A program made the position numbers and the translations under genes. From positions 744,001 to 808,000 of the forward strand of contig NZ_FNVU01000001.1 in assembly GCF_900107965.1 (NCBI RefSeq): a stretch of 64,000 nt of DNA. The letters are read 5' to 3'. Positions 17,464 through 26,650 of the stretch are shown here, piece after piece. Source of the stretch: Actinacidiphila yanglinensis. GTDB taxonomy: Bacteria > Actinomycetota > Actinomycetes > Streptomycetales > Streptomycetaceae. Position 1 is the stretch's first letter, and each line of letters opens with the position of its first letter. The notes below the pieces were generated by a model, which made no database searches, was not told where the DNA came from, and saw only the letters and a list, made by a program, of their open reading frames with translations.

Positions 17464-19410
17464 ATGACGGCCGAACTGGTCCGGGGGCAGAACCATCCGC
17501 TGCCCGGCAACCGGCTGGAGATCCGGGTGTCGGCGGGTACCCCGGTGGTGGCCGCGGTCACCTTGGGCGACGAGCAGGGCCGGGTGGCCGGGCAGGCCGG
17601 CGCCGACCGGCAGTCCGGGCCGGCGCCGGGCCGGGAGTGGCTGGCCCACCCCGGGGCCCCGCAGCTGCCCGGCGTCGAGGTGCCGAAGCAGGCCGCCGCC
17701 GAGCACCGCCTCGCCGTGGACCTGGGTGCCATGCCGGAGCCGGTGCACCGGGTGCACGTCCTGCTCGCGCTGCCGGCCGGCCGTACCGGCGCCCCCGCGA
17801 ACTTCGGAGCCGCGCCCGCCCCGCACCTGGCCGTGACCACGCCCGACGGCGCCGCCATAGCCGGGTACACCGTCACCGGCCTCGGCGCGGAGACCGCGCT
17901 GCTCGCCATCGAGCTGTACCGGCGGCACGGCGCGTGGAAGGTCCGCGCGGTCGGCCAGGGGTACGACGGAGGGCTGCCCGCGCTGCTGCTCGACCAGGGC
18001 GTGCCCGAGGCCCGCGAGGTCGCCGGCGAGATCCACGAGGCGGTGGTGCGCGAGCAGTCCCGTTCGGTGGACGCGCCCCTCGCGTCCACCGCTCCCGCCG
18101 CGACCTCGCCGTCCGCCGGGCTCGCCCCGCCCGCCGTGGCCACGCCGCCGGCCGGCAGCGCAAGCGGCACGGATGCCGCGCCGGACGCCCCCTCGGCCCC
18201 GCCCGGCCGGGTCGACTACCGCCACCCGCGCCGCCGCGCCGCGACGGGAGCGGCGCCTGCGACCCCGCCGACACCATCCGCCCCGCCATCCCCGCAGTCC
18301 GCCGCGGCGCCGCCTGTCCCGGTCGCCGGGGACGCCGGCGGCTGGACCATGGAGGAGCGGCTGCACAACCAGATCTGGGGCATGTTCGAGGACCTGGCCC
18401 GCACCGTCGCCGCGTACCGCAGCGCCGAGGACTTCGCCCAGTCCCGCTACGACCAGGAGATGGACGCGCTGCTCGCCGATCCGCGTACCCGCGGCGGTCC
18501 GGCGGCCGAGGTCGCCCGCGACGAGGCGATGCTCAAGCAGGTCGCGCTGGTCGACCAGGCCCGGGCCGTGCTCGACCGCGATCTCGCCCAGCTCACCGCC
18601 GAGTCCGAGGTCGTCGAGCCCGCGCTGCCGCCCGCGTTCGCCGGCTGGGAGAACCCGACCTGGCACGCGTACGAGGTGCCCGAGCAGCCGCCGCTGGCGG
18701 TCCGGCTCGGCGGCCTCACACTGCCCGAGGCGCCGGAACTGCGCATCCCGCTGCTCGTCCGGCTGCCGCTGGCCCGCGGCCTGTGGGTCGACAGCGAGGA
18801 GGACCGGGGCGCGGCGATGGACGTCGCCGTCGCGATCGCCGTGCGGCTGCTCGCCTGCCACCCGGTGGGCGGCCTGGTGATGCACGCGCTGGACCCGGCG
18901 GGTTCGGCGGCCACCGTGCTCGCGCCGCTGTACTCCGGGGGCGCGCTGGCACTGCCGCCGCCCGCGGCCGGCGCGGCCGGGGTCAACGAGGTGCTGGCCC
19001 GCCTCACCGAGCGGGTCGACCTGGTGCACATGGCCATCCGGGGCGGCGCCGCCGACTCCCTGCCGCCCGGCTTCGACCGGGCGGAACAGCTGCTGATCGT
19101 CAACGAGTTCCCGTTCGGCTTCGACGACCGCGCCGTCAACCAGATCCGGTACCTCGCCGACGAGGGGCCCGCCGCGGGGGTCCATCTGCTGCTGGTCGCC
19201 GACCGCGACGACGCCTCGGCGTACGGTCCCGTGCTCGACCCGCTGTGGCGGTCGCTGCTGCGGCTCACCCCGCTGCCCAGCGACCACCTCGCCGACCCGT
19301 GGGTGGGTCACGCGTGGACCTACGAGCCCGCGCTGGTGCCGCCGGGCAGCCAGATCGTGGCACAGGTGCTGCGGCGGCTGGCGGCGGCCCGCCCGGCCTA
19401 CGGGATGTGA
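17464..19410 (+). CDS. TerD-like domain fused to a degenerate FtsK-like ATPase domain
   Basis: The product (648 aa) begins with a TerD-like region (about residues 1-190, ending AVGQGYDGGLPALLLDQGV) that lacks the DNxxG...GDDE calcium motif. An Ala/Pro linker (about 200-295) leads to a helical segment (MEERLHNQIWGMFEDLAR). The C-terminal 280 residues look like an FtsK/HerA fold: IPLLVRLPLARGLWVDS, AVRLLACHPVGG, LDPAG, LLIVNEFP and GVHLLLVADRD align with the usual strands. No G-x4-GK[ST] Walker A is visible, so it is probably a pseudo-ATPase. The link to FtsK is my inference from pattern, not from a search. It starts 82 nt after terD and is probably cotranscribed with it. Confidence 0.75.
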   Translation: MTAELVRGQNHPLPGNRLEIRVSAGTPVVAAVTLGDEQGRVAGQAGADRQSGPAPGREWLAHPGAPQLPGVEVPKQAAAEHRLAVDLGAMPEPVHRVHVLLALPAGRTGAPANFGAAPAPHLAVTTPDGAAIAGYTVTGLGAETALLAIELYRRHGAWKVRAVGQGYDGGLPALLLDQGVPEAREVAGEIHEAVVREQSRSVDAPLASTAPAATSPSAGLAPPAVATPPAGSASGTDAAPDAPSAPPGRVDYRHPRRRAATGAAPATPPTPSAPPSPQSAAAPPVPVAGDAGGWTMEERLHNQIWGMFEDLARTVAAYRSAEDFAQSRYDQEMDALLADPRTRGGPAAEVARDEAMLKQVALVDQARAVLDRDLAQLTAESEVVEPALPPAFAGWENPTWHAYEVPEQPPLAVRLGGLTLPEAPELRIPLLVRLPLARGLWVDSEEDRGAAMDVAVAIAVRLLACHPVGGLVMHALDPAGSAATVLAPLYSGGALALPPPAAGAAGVNEVLARLTERVDLVHMAIRGGAADSLPPGFDRAEQLLIVNEFPFGFDDRAVNQIRYLADEGPAAGVHLLLVADRDDASAYGPVLDPLWRSLLRLTPLPSDHLADPWVGHAWTYEPALVPPGSQIVAQVLRRLAAARPAYGM

Positions 19411-19538
19411 GCGCTCGCCCGTGTGACGATGGCGCGGAGCACCTGGTACGGCGCTGAGCAGCAGCTTTGGGCAATGCTTTACCGTCTCTTGGTGATTCAT
19501 GTACGGTTGCTTGACCGACTGATTTCGCCGGAGGACCC

Positions 19539-20576
19539 GTGGACGTGTCCCTCGCCCTCTGGGCGCTCACGATCGCCGGACTGTGCGCCCTCATCGGTGC
19601 CGACTTCCTGATCGGCCGCAACCCGCACGACGTCTCGCTGCGCGAGGCGGGGATCTGGACCGCTGTCTGGGTCGCCCTCGCCGGGCTGTTCGGCCTCGGC
19701 CTGCTGCTGTTCTCGGGCGGCCAGCCCGCCGGGGAGTTCTTCGCCGGTTACATCACCGAGAAGTCGCTCAGCGTCGACAACCTCTTCGTCTTCGTGCTGA
19801 TCATGGCGAAGTTCGCGGTCCCCTCGCAGTACCAGCAGCGCGTGCTGCTGATCGGCGTGATCATCGCGCTCGTCCTGCGCACGGTGTTCATCGCGGCCGG
19901 CGCCACCATCATCGCCAGCTTCTCCTGGGTGTTCTTCATCTTCGGCGCCTTCCTGATCTGGACCGCGTGGAAGCTGGTCAGAGAGGCGATGGCCGGACCG
20001 CACACCGACGAGGAGTTCCGGGAGAACCGGCTGCTCAAGGCGGTCGAGAAGCGGGTGCCGTCCACCGACCGCTACCACGGCACCCGGCTGTTCGTGGTGG
20101 AGAACGGCAAGCGGCTGATGACCCCGATGCTCGTGGTGATGCTCGCCATCGGCACCACCGACGTGCTCTTCGCGCTCGACTCGATCCCCGCGATCTTCGG
20201 CCTCACCCAGGACCCGTACATCGTCTTCACCGCCAACGCCTTCGCGCTGATGGGACTGCGGCAGCTCTACTTCCTGATCGGCGGCCTGCTGAAGCGGCTG
20301 GTGCACCTGTCCTACGGGCTGTCGGTGATCCTCGGGTTCATCGGCGTCAAGCTGGTGCTGCACGCGCTGCACGAAGCCGGGGTGCACGTCCCCGAGATCT
20401 CCATCCCCGTCTCCCTCGGGGTGATCGTGGTGGTGCTCGCGGTGACGACCGCGACGAGCCTGATCGCCTCCCGCGGCGGCGCCGCGGCCGCCGCGGACGG
20501 AAGCGCGCAGGACGCCCCCGACCAGGCGGAATCCGACGCCGAAGCCGCCGCGCGGCGCCGCCGGATAGACGTCTGA
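19539..20576 (+). CDS. TerC family integral membrane protein
   Basis: The product (345 aa) is a polytopic TerC protein with about seven to nine membrane helices. Conserved intramembrane acidic residues appear in EKSLSVDNLFVFVLIM and TTDVLFALDSIPAIFG. TerC proteins are linked to tellurite resistance and, in other bacteria, to manganese export or metalation of secreted enzymes. The C-terminal 30 residues are Ala/Arg-rich and cytoplasmic. The GTG at 19539 follows GGAGGA. No yybP-ykoY manganese riboswitch is recognisable upstream. Confidence 0.93.
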   Translation: MDVSLALWALTIAGLCALIGADFLIGRNPHDVSLREAGIWTAVWVALAGLFGLGLLLFSGGQPAGEFFAGYITEKSLSVDNLFVFVLIMAKFAVPSQYQQRVLLIGVIIALVLRTVFIAAGATIIASFSWVFFIFGAFLIWTAWKLVREAMAGPHTDEEFRENRLLKAVEKRVPSTDRYHGTRLFVVENGKRLMTPMLVVMLAIGTTDVLFALDSIPAIFGLTQDPYIVFTANAFALMGLRQLYFLIGGLLKRLVHLSYGLSVILGFIGVKLVLHALHEAGVHVPEISIPVSLGVIVVVLAVTTATSLIASRGGAAAAADGSAQDAPDQAESDAEAAARRRRIDV

Positions 20577-20702
20577 CGCGCCTCCCCTCGCCCCCGGGCG
20601 ACCGAAGACGCCCCGGCTCGTGCCGCCCCCCTGCGCGTGGGCGGCCCGGGCCGGGGTCTAGCGTGGCTCCGACGGCCCAGGACCCGCGCGAAAGGCACAG
20701 AT

Positions 20703-21740
20703 GTGGCGACCACGGCAGCCGCCCCCGGCTTCCAGGCACTGCCCGAACTGACCGGGAGCCGCTTCCTCGGCACCTGGCAGCTCGACGGCGTCGCCCTGGC
20801 CGCCGTCCTCCTGCTCGGCGCGGCCTACGGGTACGGCGTACGGCGCAAGCTGGCATCCGGCGAGCGCTGGCCGCTGTGGCGCGTCGCCGCGTTCTACGTC
20901 TTCGGCCTCGGCACCCTGGTGTTCGCCACCATGTCCGCGCTGGCCGTCTACGACCGGGTGCTCTTCTGGCCCGCGGCCGTGCAGAACATCCTGCTGGACC
21001 TGTTCGCCCCGCTCGGCCTGGCGCTCGGCGACCCGATCGGCCTCGCCGCGCCCGGCAGCCGGCTGCGCCGCGCGTTCTCCTCCCGGCCGGTGCGCGTGCT
21101 CACCTACCCGCTGATCAGCTCGGTGCTGGTGCTCGTCTCCGAACTGACCATCTACTTCACGCCGTACTTCCCGCACGCGCTCGCCGACGGCTCCGTCCGG
21201 CAGCTGATGCACCTGCAACTGCTGCTCACCGGCTGCCTGTTCGTGCTGCCCATGCTCAGCCGGCAGGAACTCCTGCCGCGCTGGTGCAGCCACCCGGTGC
21301 GGGCGATCCTGGTGTTCCTCGACGGCCTCTTCGACTCCGTGCCCGGCATCGTGGTGATGACCAGCGGCACCCTCGTCGCGGGCGACTGGTACCGCGCCCA
21401 CCCCCGCACCTGGGGCCCGTCCGTCAAGGGCGACCAGATGCTCGGCGGCGGCCTCATGCTCACCCTGGCCGAGGTCGTCGGCCTGCCCTTCCTGCTGCTC
21501 GTCTTCATGGAGTGGTGGCGCGCCGAACGCGAGAAGACCGCCGCCCTGGACGCCGCTCTCGACCGCGAGGCCGCCCTGTCCGCCCCCGCCACGCCCCGCA
21601 CCGCCGCTCCCACCGTCCCCGCCCCGGGAACCGCCTCCTCGGCACCCCCGCCGGTCGCGGCCGAGCCGCCCACGATGACCCGCCCCTGGTGGGAGACGGA
21701 CGAGGGCGAAGTCGGCATGCGCATGCGCAACCAGCGCTGA
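20703..21740 (+). CDS. CtaG-type cytochrome c oxidase assembly protein
   Basis: The product (345 aa) is an integral membrane protein with about seven helices that matches the Caa3/CtaG family. Typical features are FATMSALAVYDRVLFWPAAVQNILL, FTPYFPHAL, LMHLQLLLTGCLF and MEWWRAEREK. Family members help insert copper into the oxidase. The His residues in the helices could bind copper or heme. The last 80 residues are Ala/Pro-rich. The GTG at 20703 is the in-frame start; the ATG two bases earlier is out of frame. ctaA and ctaB lie elsewhere in the window. Confidence 0.87.
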   Translation: MATTAAAPGFQALPELTGSRFLGTWQLDGVALAAVLLLGAAYGYGVRRKLASGERWPLWRVAAFYVFGLGTLVFATMSALAVYDRVLFWPAAVQNILLDLFAPLGLALGDPIGLAAPGSRLRRAFSSRPVRVLTYPLISSVLVLVSELTIYFTPYFPHALADGSVRQLMHLQLLLTGCLFVLPMLSRQELLPRWCSHPVRAILVFLDGLFDSVPGIVVMTSGTLVAGDWYRAHPRTWGPSVKGDQMLGGGLMLTLAEVVGLPFLLLVFMEWWRAEREKTAALDAALDREAALSAPATPRTAAPTVPAPGTASSAPPPVAAEPPTMTRPWWETDEGEVGMRMRNQR

Positions 21741-21879
21741 CCCCCTCCGGGGAGGCGGCGCGGGTGTGCACGGCAGGAGCGCGAGAACGACAACTCCCTC
21801 CTGGGTCGTGGTCGGGGTCTCGCGACCTCGGCCGGTTCGCCAGCCTCTGAAGCGGCCCCGCACCCACGGAGGCACAGCG

Positions 21880-22131
21880 ATGAGCACAGAGCCGATCGGG
21901 CACGCACGCGGCGACGAGCCCCTGTTCCCGATGCCGCCCATGTCCGAGGCACCTCTCCGCGCGGCCGTGCGGCGCCTGGACCCGGCCGAGGCTGTCCGCT
22001 TCGAGCGGGAGTTCCACACCGCGTGGGAGGAAGCCCTGCTCTCCGACGGCACCGTTCCGATGCACACGTTCCTGCACCGCTGGGCGATCTTCGTGTCGCT
22101 CCGGCGGGTGCCTGCGCGAGCGGCACGGTGA
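21880..22131 (+). CDS. Small conserved protein, DUF6247-like
   Basis: The product (83 aa) has EAPLRAAVRRLDPAEAVRFEREFHTAWEEAL and FLHRWAIFVSL, a pattern I associate with the actinobacterial DUF6247 family. That family often sits beside toxin-antitoxin-like or regulatory genes. Its function is unknown. GGAGG at 21868-21872 supports the ATG. It ends soon after the WAIF motif, so it may be slightly shorter than relatives. No toxin partner is adjacent. Confidence 0.6.
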   Translation: MSTEPIGHARGDEPLFPMPPMSEAPLRAAVRRLDPAEAVRFEREFHTAWEEALLSDGTVPMHTFLHRWAIFVSLRRVPARAAR

Positions 22132-22196
22132 TCCTGGCGCGAAACGGCCCCGGCGCCGGGAGGGCGATCGGGGCCGTTGACGGTTCGGGGGAGTGG

Positions 22197-22853
22197 CTAC
22201 CAGCCGCGGGCGCGCCATTCGGCGAGGTGGGGGCGTTCGGCGCCGATGGTCGTGTCGCCGCCGTGGCCGGGGTAGACCCAGGTCTCGTCGGGGAGGGCGT
22301 CGAAGAGCTTGGCCGTCACGCCGTCGAGGAGGCTGGTGAAGGCGGCCGGGTCGTCGTGGGTGTTGCCGACACCGCCGGGGAAGAGGCAGTCGCCGGTGAA
22401 CACGTGCGGGTGGCCGTGCGGGTCGTCGTAGAGGACGGCGATGCTGCCGGGGGTGTGGCCGACGAGGTGGCGGACGGTGAGCCGCAGGGGCCCGAGCGGG
22501 ATGGAGTCGCCGTCGTCGAGCAGAGTGCCGGTCGGCACGGGGATGCCCGGGGCGTCCTCGCGCCCGGCGTACGTGGCCGCGCCGGTGGCCGTCACGACGT
22601 CCTGGAGCGCCTGCCAGTGGTCGCCGTGCTGGTGGGTGGTGACCACGGAGGTGAGACCATCGCCACCGACGACCTCCAGCAGGGTTCCCGGCTCGCTCGC
22701 CGCGTCGATGAGCAGCTGCTCGCCGGTGGCCCGGCTGCGCAGCAGGTACGCATTGTTGTTCATGGAGCCGACCGCGACCTTCGTGATGATCAGGTCCGTC
22801 AGCTCGTGCACGTCGGGCGTGCCGCCGACCGTGACTTCTCCCGTGTACGCCAT
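22197..22853 (-). CDS. Metallo-beta-lactamase-fold hydrolase
   Basis: The product (218 aa) resembles glyoxalase II-type hydrolases. The metal motif is THQHGDHW, followed by VGHTPGSIAVL, FTGDCLFPGG and VYPGHGGDTTIG, which supply the remaining ligands. The likely role is hydrolysis of a thioester or similar small molecule; the exact substrate is unknown. The gene is divergent from uvrA. The -10-like TAGGCT (22860-22865, minus strand) lies 6 nt before the ATG and there is no Shine-Dalgarno sequence, which suggests a leaderless mRNA. Confidence 0.9.
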   Translation of the reverse strand: MAYTGEVTVGGTPDVHELTDLIITKVAVGSMNNNAYLLRSRATGEQLLIDAASEPGTLLEVVGGDGLTSVVTTHQHGDHWQALQDVVTATGAATYAGREDAPGIPVPTGTLLDDGDSIPLGPLRLTVRHLVGHTPGSIAVLYDDPHGHPHVFTGDCLFPGGVGNTHDDPAAFTSLLDGVTAKLFDALPDETWVYPGHGGDTTIGAERPHLAEWRARGW

Positions 22854-23071
22854 GGCGTAAGCCTAGCGGCGAGCCGGCCACACGATCGGGTGAAAGAGGC
22901 CGGCGCGCGCCGTAAATCGAATGTGCGTGCTATAGGGTCGTGAGTGTCGCGGCGGCTGAGGCAGGCGGCGGCAAGAGGTCCATCAGGAAGAAATGTCGAC
23001 CGCACCCCGTTTAGGCTGACTGGGGGTGCTGACCGTTCACCGTCCCCCCATCTACGGAAAGGCGCACTGGC

Positions 23072-26005
23072 GTGGCCGACCGACTCACCGTCCGTGGCGC
23101 TCGCGAGCACAATCTCCGGAACGTCTCGCTGGACCTGCCCCGGGACTCGCTCATCGTGTTCACCGGCCTGTCCGGTTCCGGGAAGTCCTCGCTCGCCTTC
23201 GACACGATCTTCGCGGAGGGCCAGCGCAGGTACGTCGAGTCGCTCTCGTCCTACGCCAGGCAGTTCCTCGGGCAGATGGACAAGCCCGACGTGGACTTCA
23301 TCGAGGGTCTGTCGCCGGCGGTCTCCATCGACCAGAAGTCCACCTCGCGCAACCCGCGCTCCACCGTGGGCACCATCACCGAGGTCTACGACTACCTGCG
23401 GCTGCTCTTCGCCCGGATCGGCAAGCCGCACTGCCCGGAATGCGGCCGGCCGATCGCCCGCCAGTCCCCGCAGGCCATCGTGGACCGGGTGCTGGAGCTG
23501 GAGGAGGGGGTCCGCTTCCAGGTGCTCTCCCCGCTGGTGCGCGAGCGCAAGGGCGAGTTCGTCGAGCTGTTCTCCGACCTCCAGACCAAGGGCTACAGCC
23601 GGGCCAGGGTGGACGGCGCGACCATCCAGCTCACCGACCCGCCCAAGCTGAAGAAGCAGGAGAAGCACACCGTCGAGGTGGTGGTGGACCGCCTCACCGT
23701 GAAGAGCAGCGCCAAGCGCCGCCTCACGGACTCGGTGGAGACCGCGCTCGGCCTGTCCGGCGGCATGGTCATCCTCGACTTCGTCGACCTCCCGGAGGAC
23801 GACCCGCAGCGCGAGCGGATGTTCTCCGAGCACCTGTACTGCCCGTACGACGACCTGTCCTTCGAGGAGCTGGAGCCGCGCTCCTTCTCCTTCAACTCGC
23901 CCTTCGGCGCCTGCCCGGACTGCACCGGCATCGGCTCCCGGATGGAGATCGACCCCGAGCTGATCGTCCCGGACGAGCAGAAGTCCCTCGACGAGGGCGC
24001 ACTCGCCCCCTGGTCCGGCGGCATGTCCAAGGGCTACTTCGACAAGCTGGTGCAGAGCGTCGCCAAGGAGGTCGGTTTCCGTACCGACATCCCGTACGCG
24101 GGCCTGCCCGCCCGCGCCAAGAAGGCGCTGCTGCACGGGCACAAGTCCGAGGTCCGGGTCGCCTACAAGACCCGGTTCGGCCGCGAGCGCGCGTACACCA
24201 CGCACTTCGAAGGCGTGATCCCCTACGTCCGCCGTCGGCACAACGAGTCGGAGAGCGACTCCAGCCGCGAGCGCTTCGAGGGCTACATGCGGGCGGTGCC
24301 CTGCCCCACCTGCCAGGGCAAGCGGCTCAAGCCGATCGTGCTCGCCGTCACCGTGCAGGACCGCTCGATCGCCGACATCGCCGCGATGTCGATCAGCGAC
24401 TGCGCGGAGTTCCTGGCCGGCATGAAGCTCGCCGACCGCGACAAGAAGATCGCCGAGCGTGTCCTGAAGGAGGTCAACGAGCGGCTGCGGTTCCTGGTCG
24501 ACGTCGGCCTGGACTACCTCTCGCTCAACCGCGCCGCGGGCACCCTGTCCGGCGGCGAGGCGCAGCGGATCCGGCTGGCCACCCAGATCGGCTCCGGCCT
24601 GGTCGGCGTGCTCTACGTGCTGGACGAGCCCTCCATCGGCCTGCACCAGCGCGACAACCACCGGCTGATCGAGACCCTGGTGCGGCTGCGCGACCTGGGC
24701 AACACCCTGATCGTCGTGGAGCACGACGAGGACACCATCAAGACCGCCGACTGGGTGGTGGACATCGGCCCCGGCGCCGGCGAGCACGGCGGCAAGGTCG
24801 TGCACTCCGGCTCGCTGAAGGACCTGCTGGTCAACGACGAGTCGCTGACCGGTCAGTACCTCTCCGGCAAGCGGGCCATCCCCACCCCGACCGAGCGCCG
24901 CCCGATCGACAGGGCGCGCCGGCTGACCGTGCACGGCGCCCGCGAGCACAACCTCCAGGACATCGACGTGTCCTTCCCGCTGGGCGTGCTCACCGCGGTC
25001 ACCGGTGTCTCCGGATCCGGCAAGTCCACCCTGGTCAACGACATCCTGTACACCCACCTCGCCCGCGAGCTGAACGGCGCCCGCAGCGTCCCCGGCCGCC
25101 ACACCCGGGTGGACGGCGACGACCTGGTGGACAAGGTGGTGCACGTCGACCAGTCGCCGATCGGCCGCACCCCGCGGTCCAACCCGGCCACGTACACCGG
25201 CGTCTTCGACAACGTCCGCAAGCTGTTCGCCGAGACGATGGAGGCGAAGGTCCGCGGCTACCTGCCCGGCCGCTTCTCCTTCAACGTCAAGGGCGGCCGC
25301 TGCGAGAACTGCTCGGGCGACGGCACCATCAAGATCGAGATGAACTTCCTGCCGGACGTGTACGTCCCCTGCGAGGTCTGCCACGGTGCGCGGTACAACC
25401 GGGAGACCCTGGAGGTGCACTACAAGGGCAAGTCCATCGCCGAGGTGCTGGACATGCCGATCGAGGAGGCGCTGGACTTCTTCGAGGCCGTCCCCGCCAT
25501 CGCCCGCCACCTGCGCACGCTCAACGAAGTGGGCCTGGGGTACGTCCGGCTCGGCCAGCCCGCGCCGACGCTCTCCGGCGGTGAGGCCCAGCGGGTGAAG
25601 CTCGCCTCCGAGCTGCAGCGGCGGGCCACCGGCAGCACCGTCTACGTGCTGGACGAGCCCACCACCGGCCTGCACTTCGAGGACATCAGCAAGCTGATCA
25701 AGGTGCTGTCCGGGCTGGTCGACAAGGGGAACACCGTGATCGTCATCGAGCACAACCTCGATGTGATCAAGACCGCCGACTGGGTCGTGGACATGGGCCC
25801 GGAGGGGGGCAACGGCGGGGGACTGGTCGTCGCCGAGGGCACCCCCGAGCAGATCGCGGGCGTGCCGGCCAGCCACACCGGCAAGTTCCTGCGGGACATC
25901 CTCAGCCCGGACGCGGTCAGCGACGCGGCCGTGCCCGCGCCCAGGAAGCGTGCACCGGCGAAGAAGCGCACCCCGGCCCCGCGCAAGCGAGCGGCCAAGG
26001 CGTAG
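23072..26005 (+). CDS. uvrA: UvrABC system protein A
   Basis: The product (977 aa) is the damage-sensing ABC ATPase dimer of nucleotide excision repair. Two ABC modules are present: Walker [13 protein letters not shown] near residue 30 with signature [13 protein letters not shown], and Walker [14 protein letters not shown] near residue 650 with [13 protein letters not shown]. Zinc-binding pairs include CPDC (about residue 281) with CPTC (about 411), and CENC...CEVC near 746-772. The Lys/Arg/Ala-rich tail ([20 protein letters not shown]) may bind DNA. The GTG at 23072 has GGAAAGG 9 nt upstream. Confidence 0.97.
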   Translation: MADRLTVRGAREHNLRNVSLDLPRDSLIVFTGLSGSGKSSLAFDTIFAEGQRRYVESLSSYARQFLGQMDKPDVDFIEGLSPAVSIDQKSTSRNPRSTVGTITEVYDYLRLLFARIGKPHCPECGRPIARQSPQAIVDRVLELEEGVRFQVLSPLVRERKGEFVELFSDLQTKGYSRARVDGATIQLTDPPKLKKQEKHTVEVVVDRLTVKSSAKRRLTDSVETALGLSGGMVILDFVDLPEDDPQRERMFSEHLYCPYDDLSFEELEPRSFSFNSPFGACPDCTGIGSRMEIDPELIVPDEQKSLDEGALAPWSGGMSKGYFDKLVQSVAKEVGFRTDIPYAGLPARAKKALLHGHKSEVRVAYKTRFGRERAYTTHFEGVIPYVRRRHNESESDSSRERFEGYMRAVPCPTCQGKRLKPIVLAVTVQDRSIADIAAMSISDCAEFLAGMKLADRDKKIAERVLKEVNERLRFLVDVGLDYLSLNRAAGTLSGGEAQRIRLATQIGSGLVGVLYVLDEPSIGLHQRDNHRLIETLVRLRDLGNTLIVVEHDEDTIKTADWVVDIGPGAGEHGGKVVHSGSLKDLLVNDESLTGQYLSGKRAIPTPTERRPIDRARRLTVHGAREHNLQDIDVSFPLGVLTAVTGVSGSGKSTLVNDILYTHLARELNGARSVPGRHTRVDGDDLVDKVVHVDQSPIGRTPRSNPATYTGVFDNVRKLFAETMEAKVRGYLPGRFSFNVKGGRCENCSGDGTIKIEMNFLPDVYVPCEVCHGARYNRETLEVHYKGKSIAEVLDMPIEEALDFFEAVPAIARHLRTLNEVGLGYVRLGQPAPTLSGGEAQRVKLASELQRRATGSTVYVLDEPTTGLHFEDISKLIKVLSGLVDKGNTVIVIEHNLDVIKTADWVVDMGPEGGNGGGLVVAEGTPEQIAGVPASHTGKFLRDILSPDAVSDAAVPAPRKRAPAKKRTPAPRKRAAKA

Positions 26006-26098
26006 CAGCGGCGAGCGGTCCGGGGCGCCCCCCGAGGGCACTCCGGCGGCGCCCGGGGCGGGGACAGGCGCCGCCGGGGCACTCCGCCGCAGGGGCGT

Positions 26099-26164
26099 CC
26101 AGGTGCGGGACGTAAGGTACGGACGACCGCAAGACCGGCCACGTACCGTACGTCCCGCACCTGG
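26099..26164. promoter_or_regulatory. 23-bp inverted repeat covering the RBS of the Rieske lipoprotein gene
   Basis: Arms 26099-26121 and 26142-26164 are complementary over 23 bp with one mismatch (core CCAGGTGCGGGACGTA), around a 20-nt loop. The right arm runs into GGAG at 26163-26166, the ribosome binding site for the ATG at 26172. It could be the uvrA terminator, an operator, or an RNA structure that masks the start site. There is no T-tract. Confidence 0.75.
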
Positions 26165-26171
26165 AGCGCCC

Positions 26172-26603
26172 ATGTCCCCCGAACTGCCCGCCGCCCGCCG
26201 GACCGTCCTGCGCGGTGCGGCACTGGCCGGCGCCGTCGTCGCCGCCGACGCCGGCCTCAGCGCGTGCGGCGCCAAGAAGAACGGCTCCGCGGACGGCCCG
26301 ACCAAGCCGGTGGACCTCGGCGCCGCCTCGGCGGTCCCGGTCGGTGGCGCCAAGCTCTACCGGGACGACAAGGTGCTCGTCTCGCAGCCGACGCAGGGCT
26401 CCTTCAAGGCGTTCAGCGCGGTGTGCACCCACCAGGGCTGCGTGCTGGACACCGTGGACGGCACCACCGCGTCCTGCCCCTGCCACGGCAGCCAGTTCAA
26501 CGCCGAGACCGGGGCCGTCGTCCAGGGTCCGGCCAGCAAGGCGCTGCCCGCGGTGGACATCAAGGCGGCCGGTGGCAAGCTGACGGCGGGCCCCGCGACC
26601 TGA
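26172..26603 (+). CDS. Tat-exported Rieske [2Fe-2S] lipoprotein
   Basis: The product (143 aa) starts with a twin-arginine signal ([12 protein letters not shown]) ending in a lipobox, LSAC. It is therefore folded in the cytoplasm, exported by Tat and probably anchored by a lipid on Cys36. The Rieske ligands are CTHQGC and CPCHGSQF, giving C-x-H and C-x2-H. It is a single-domain electron carrier, and its redox partner is not encoded nearby. It lies between uvrA and uvrC, and the start codon is 8 nt after a long inverted repeat. Confidence 0.92.
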   Translation: MSPELPAARRTVLRGAALAGAVVAADAGLSACGAKKNGSADGPTKPVDLGAASAVPVGGAKLYRDDKVLVSQPTQGSFKAFSAVCTHQGCVLDTVDGTTASCPCHGSQFNAETGAVVQGPASKALPAVDIKAAGGKLTAGPAT

Positions 26604-26637
26604 CCGTCATCTGCCCTGGAATGTCGCGGCCCGCCAG

Positions 26638-26643
26638 TAGGGT
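26638..26643 (+). promoter_or_regulatory. Predicted -10 box upstream of uvrC
   Basis: TAGGGT lies 7 nt before the uvrC ATG, but GGAAGG (26644-26649) also lies between them. The start could be served by a very short leader or by a longer transcript from upstream. Confidence 0.3.
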
Positions 26644-26650
26644 GGAAGGC

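Noticed and set aside
19411-19538. yybP-ykoY manganese riboswitch before terC
   Set aside because: The gap is short (128 bp) and I cannot find the conserved helices or loops of that riboswitch.
22910-22938. DNA-damage (RecA-NDp/PafBC-type) promoter motif before uvrA
   Set aside because: TAGGGT is present at 22933-22938, but the upstream half of the motif does not match TTGTC-x-GTG at the right spacing.
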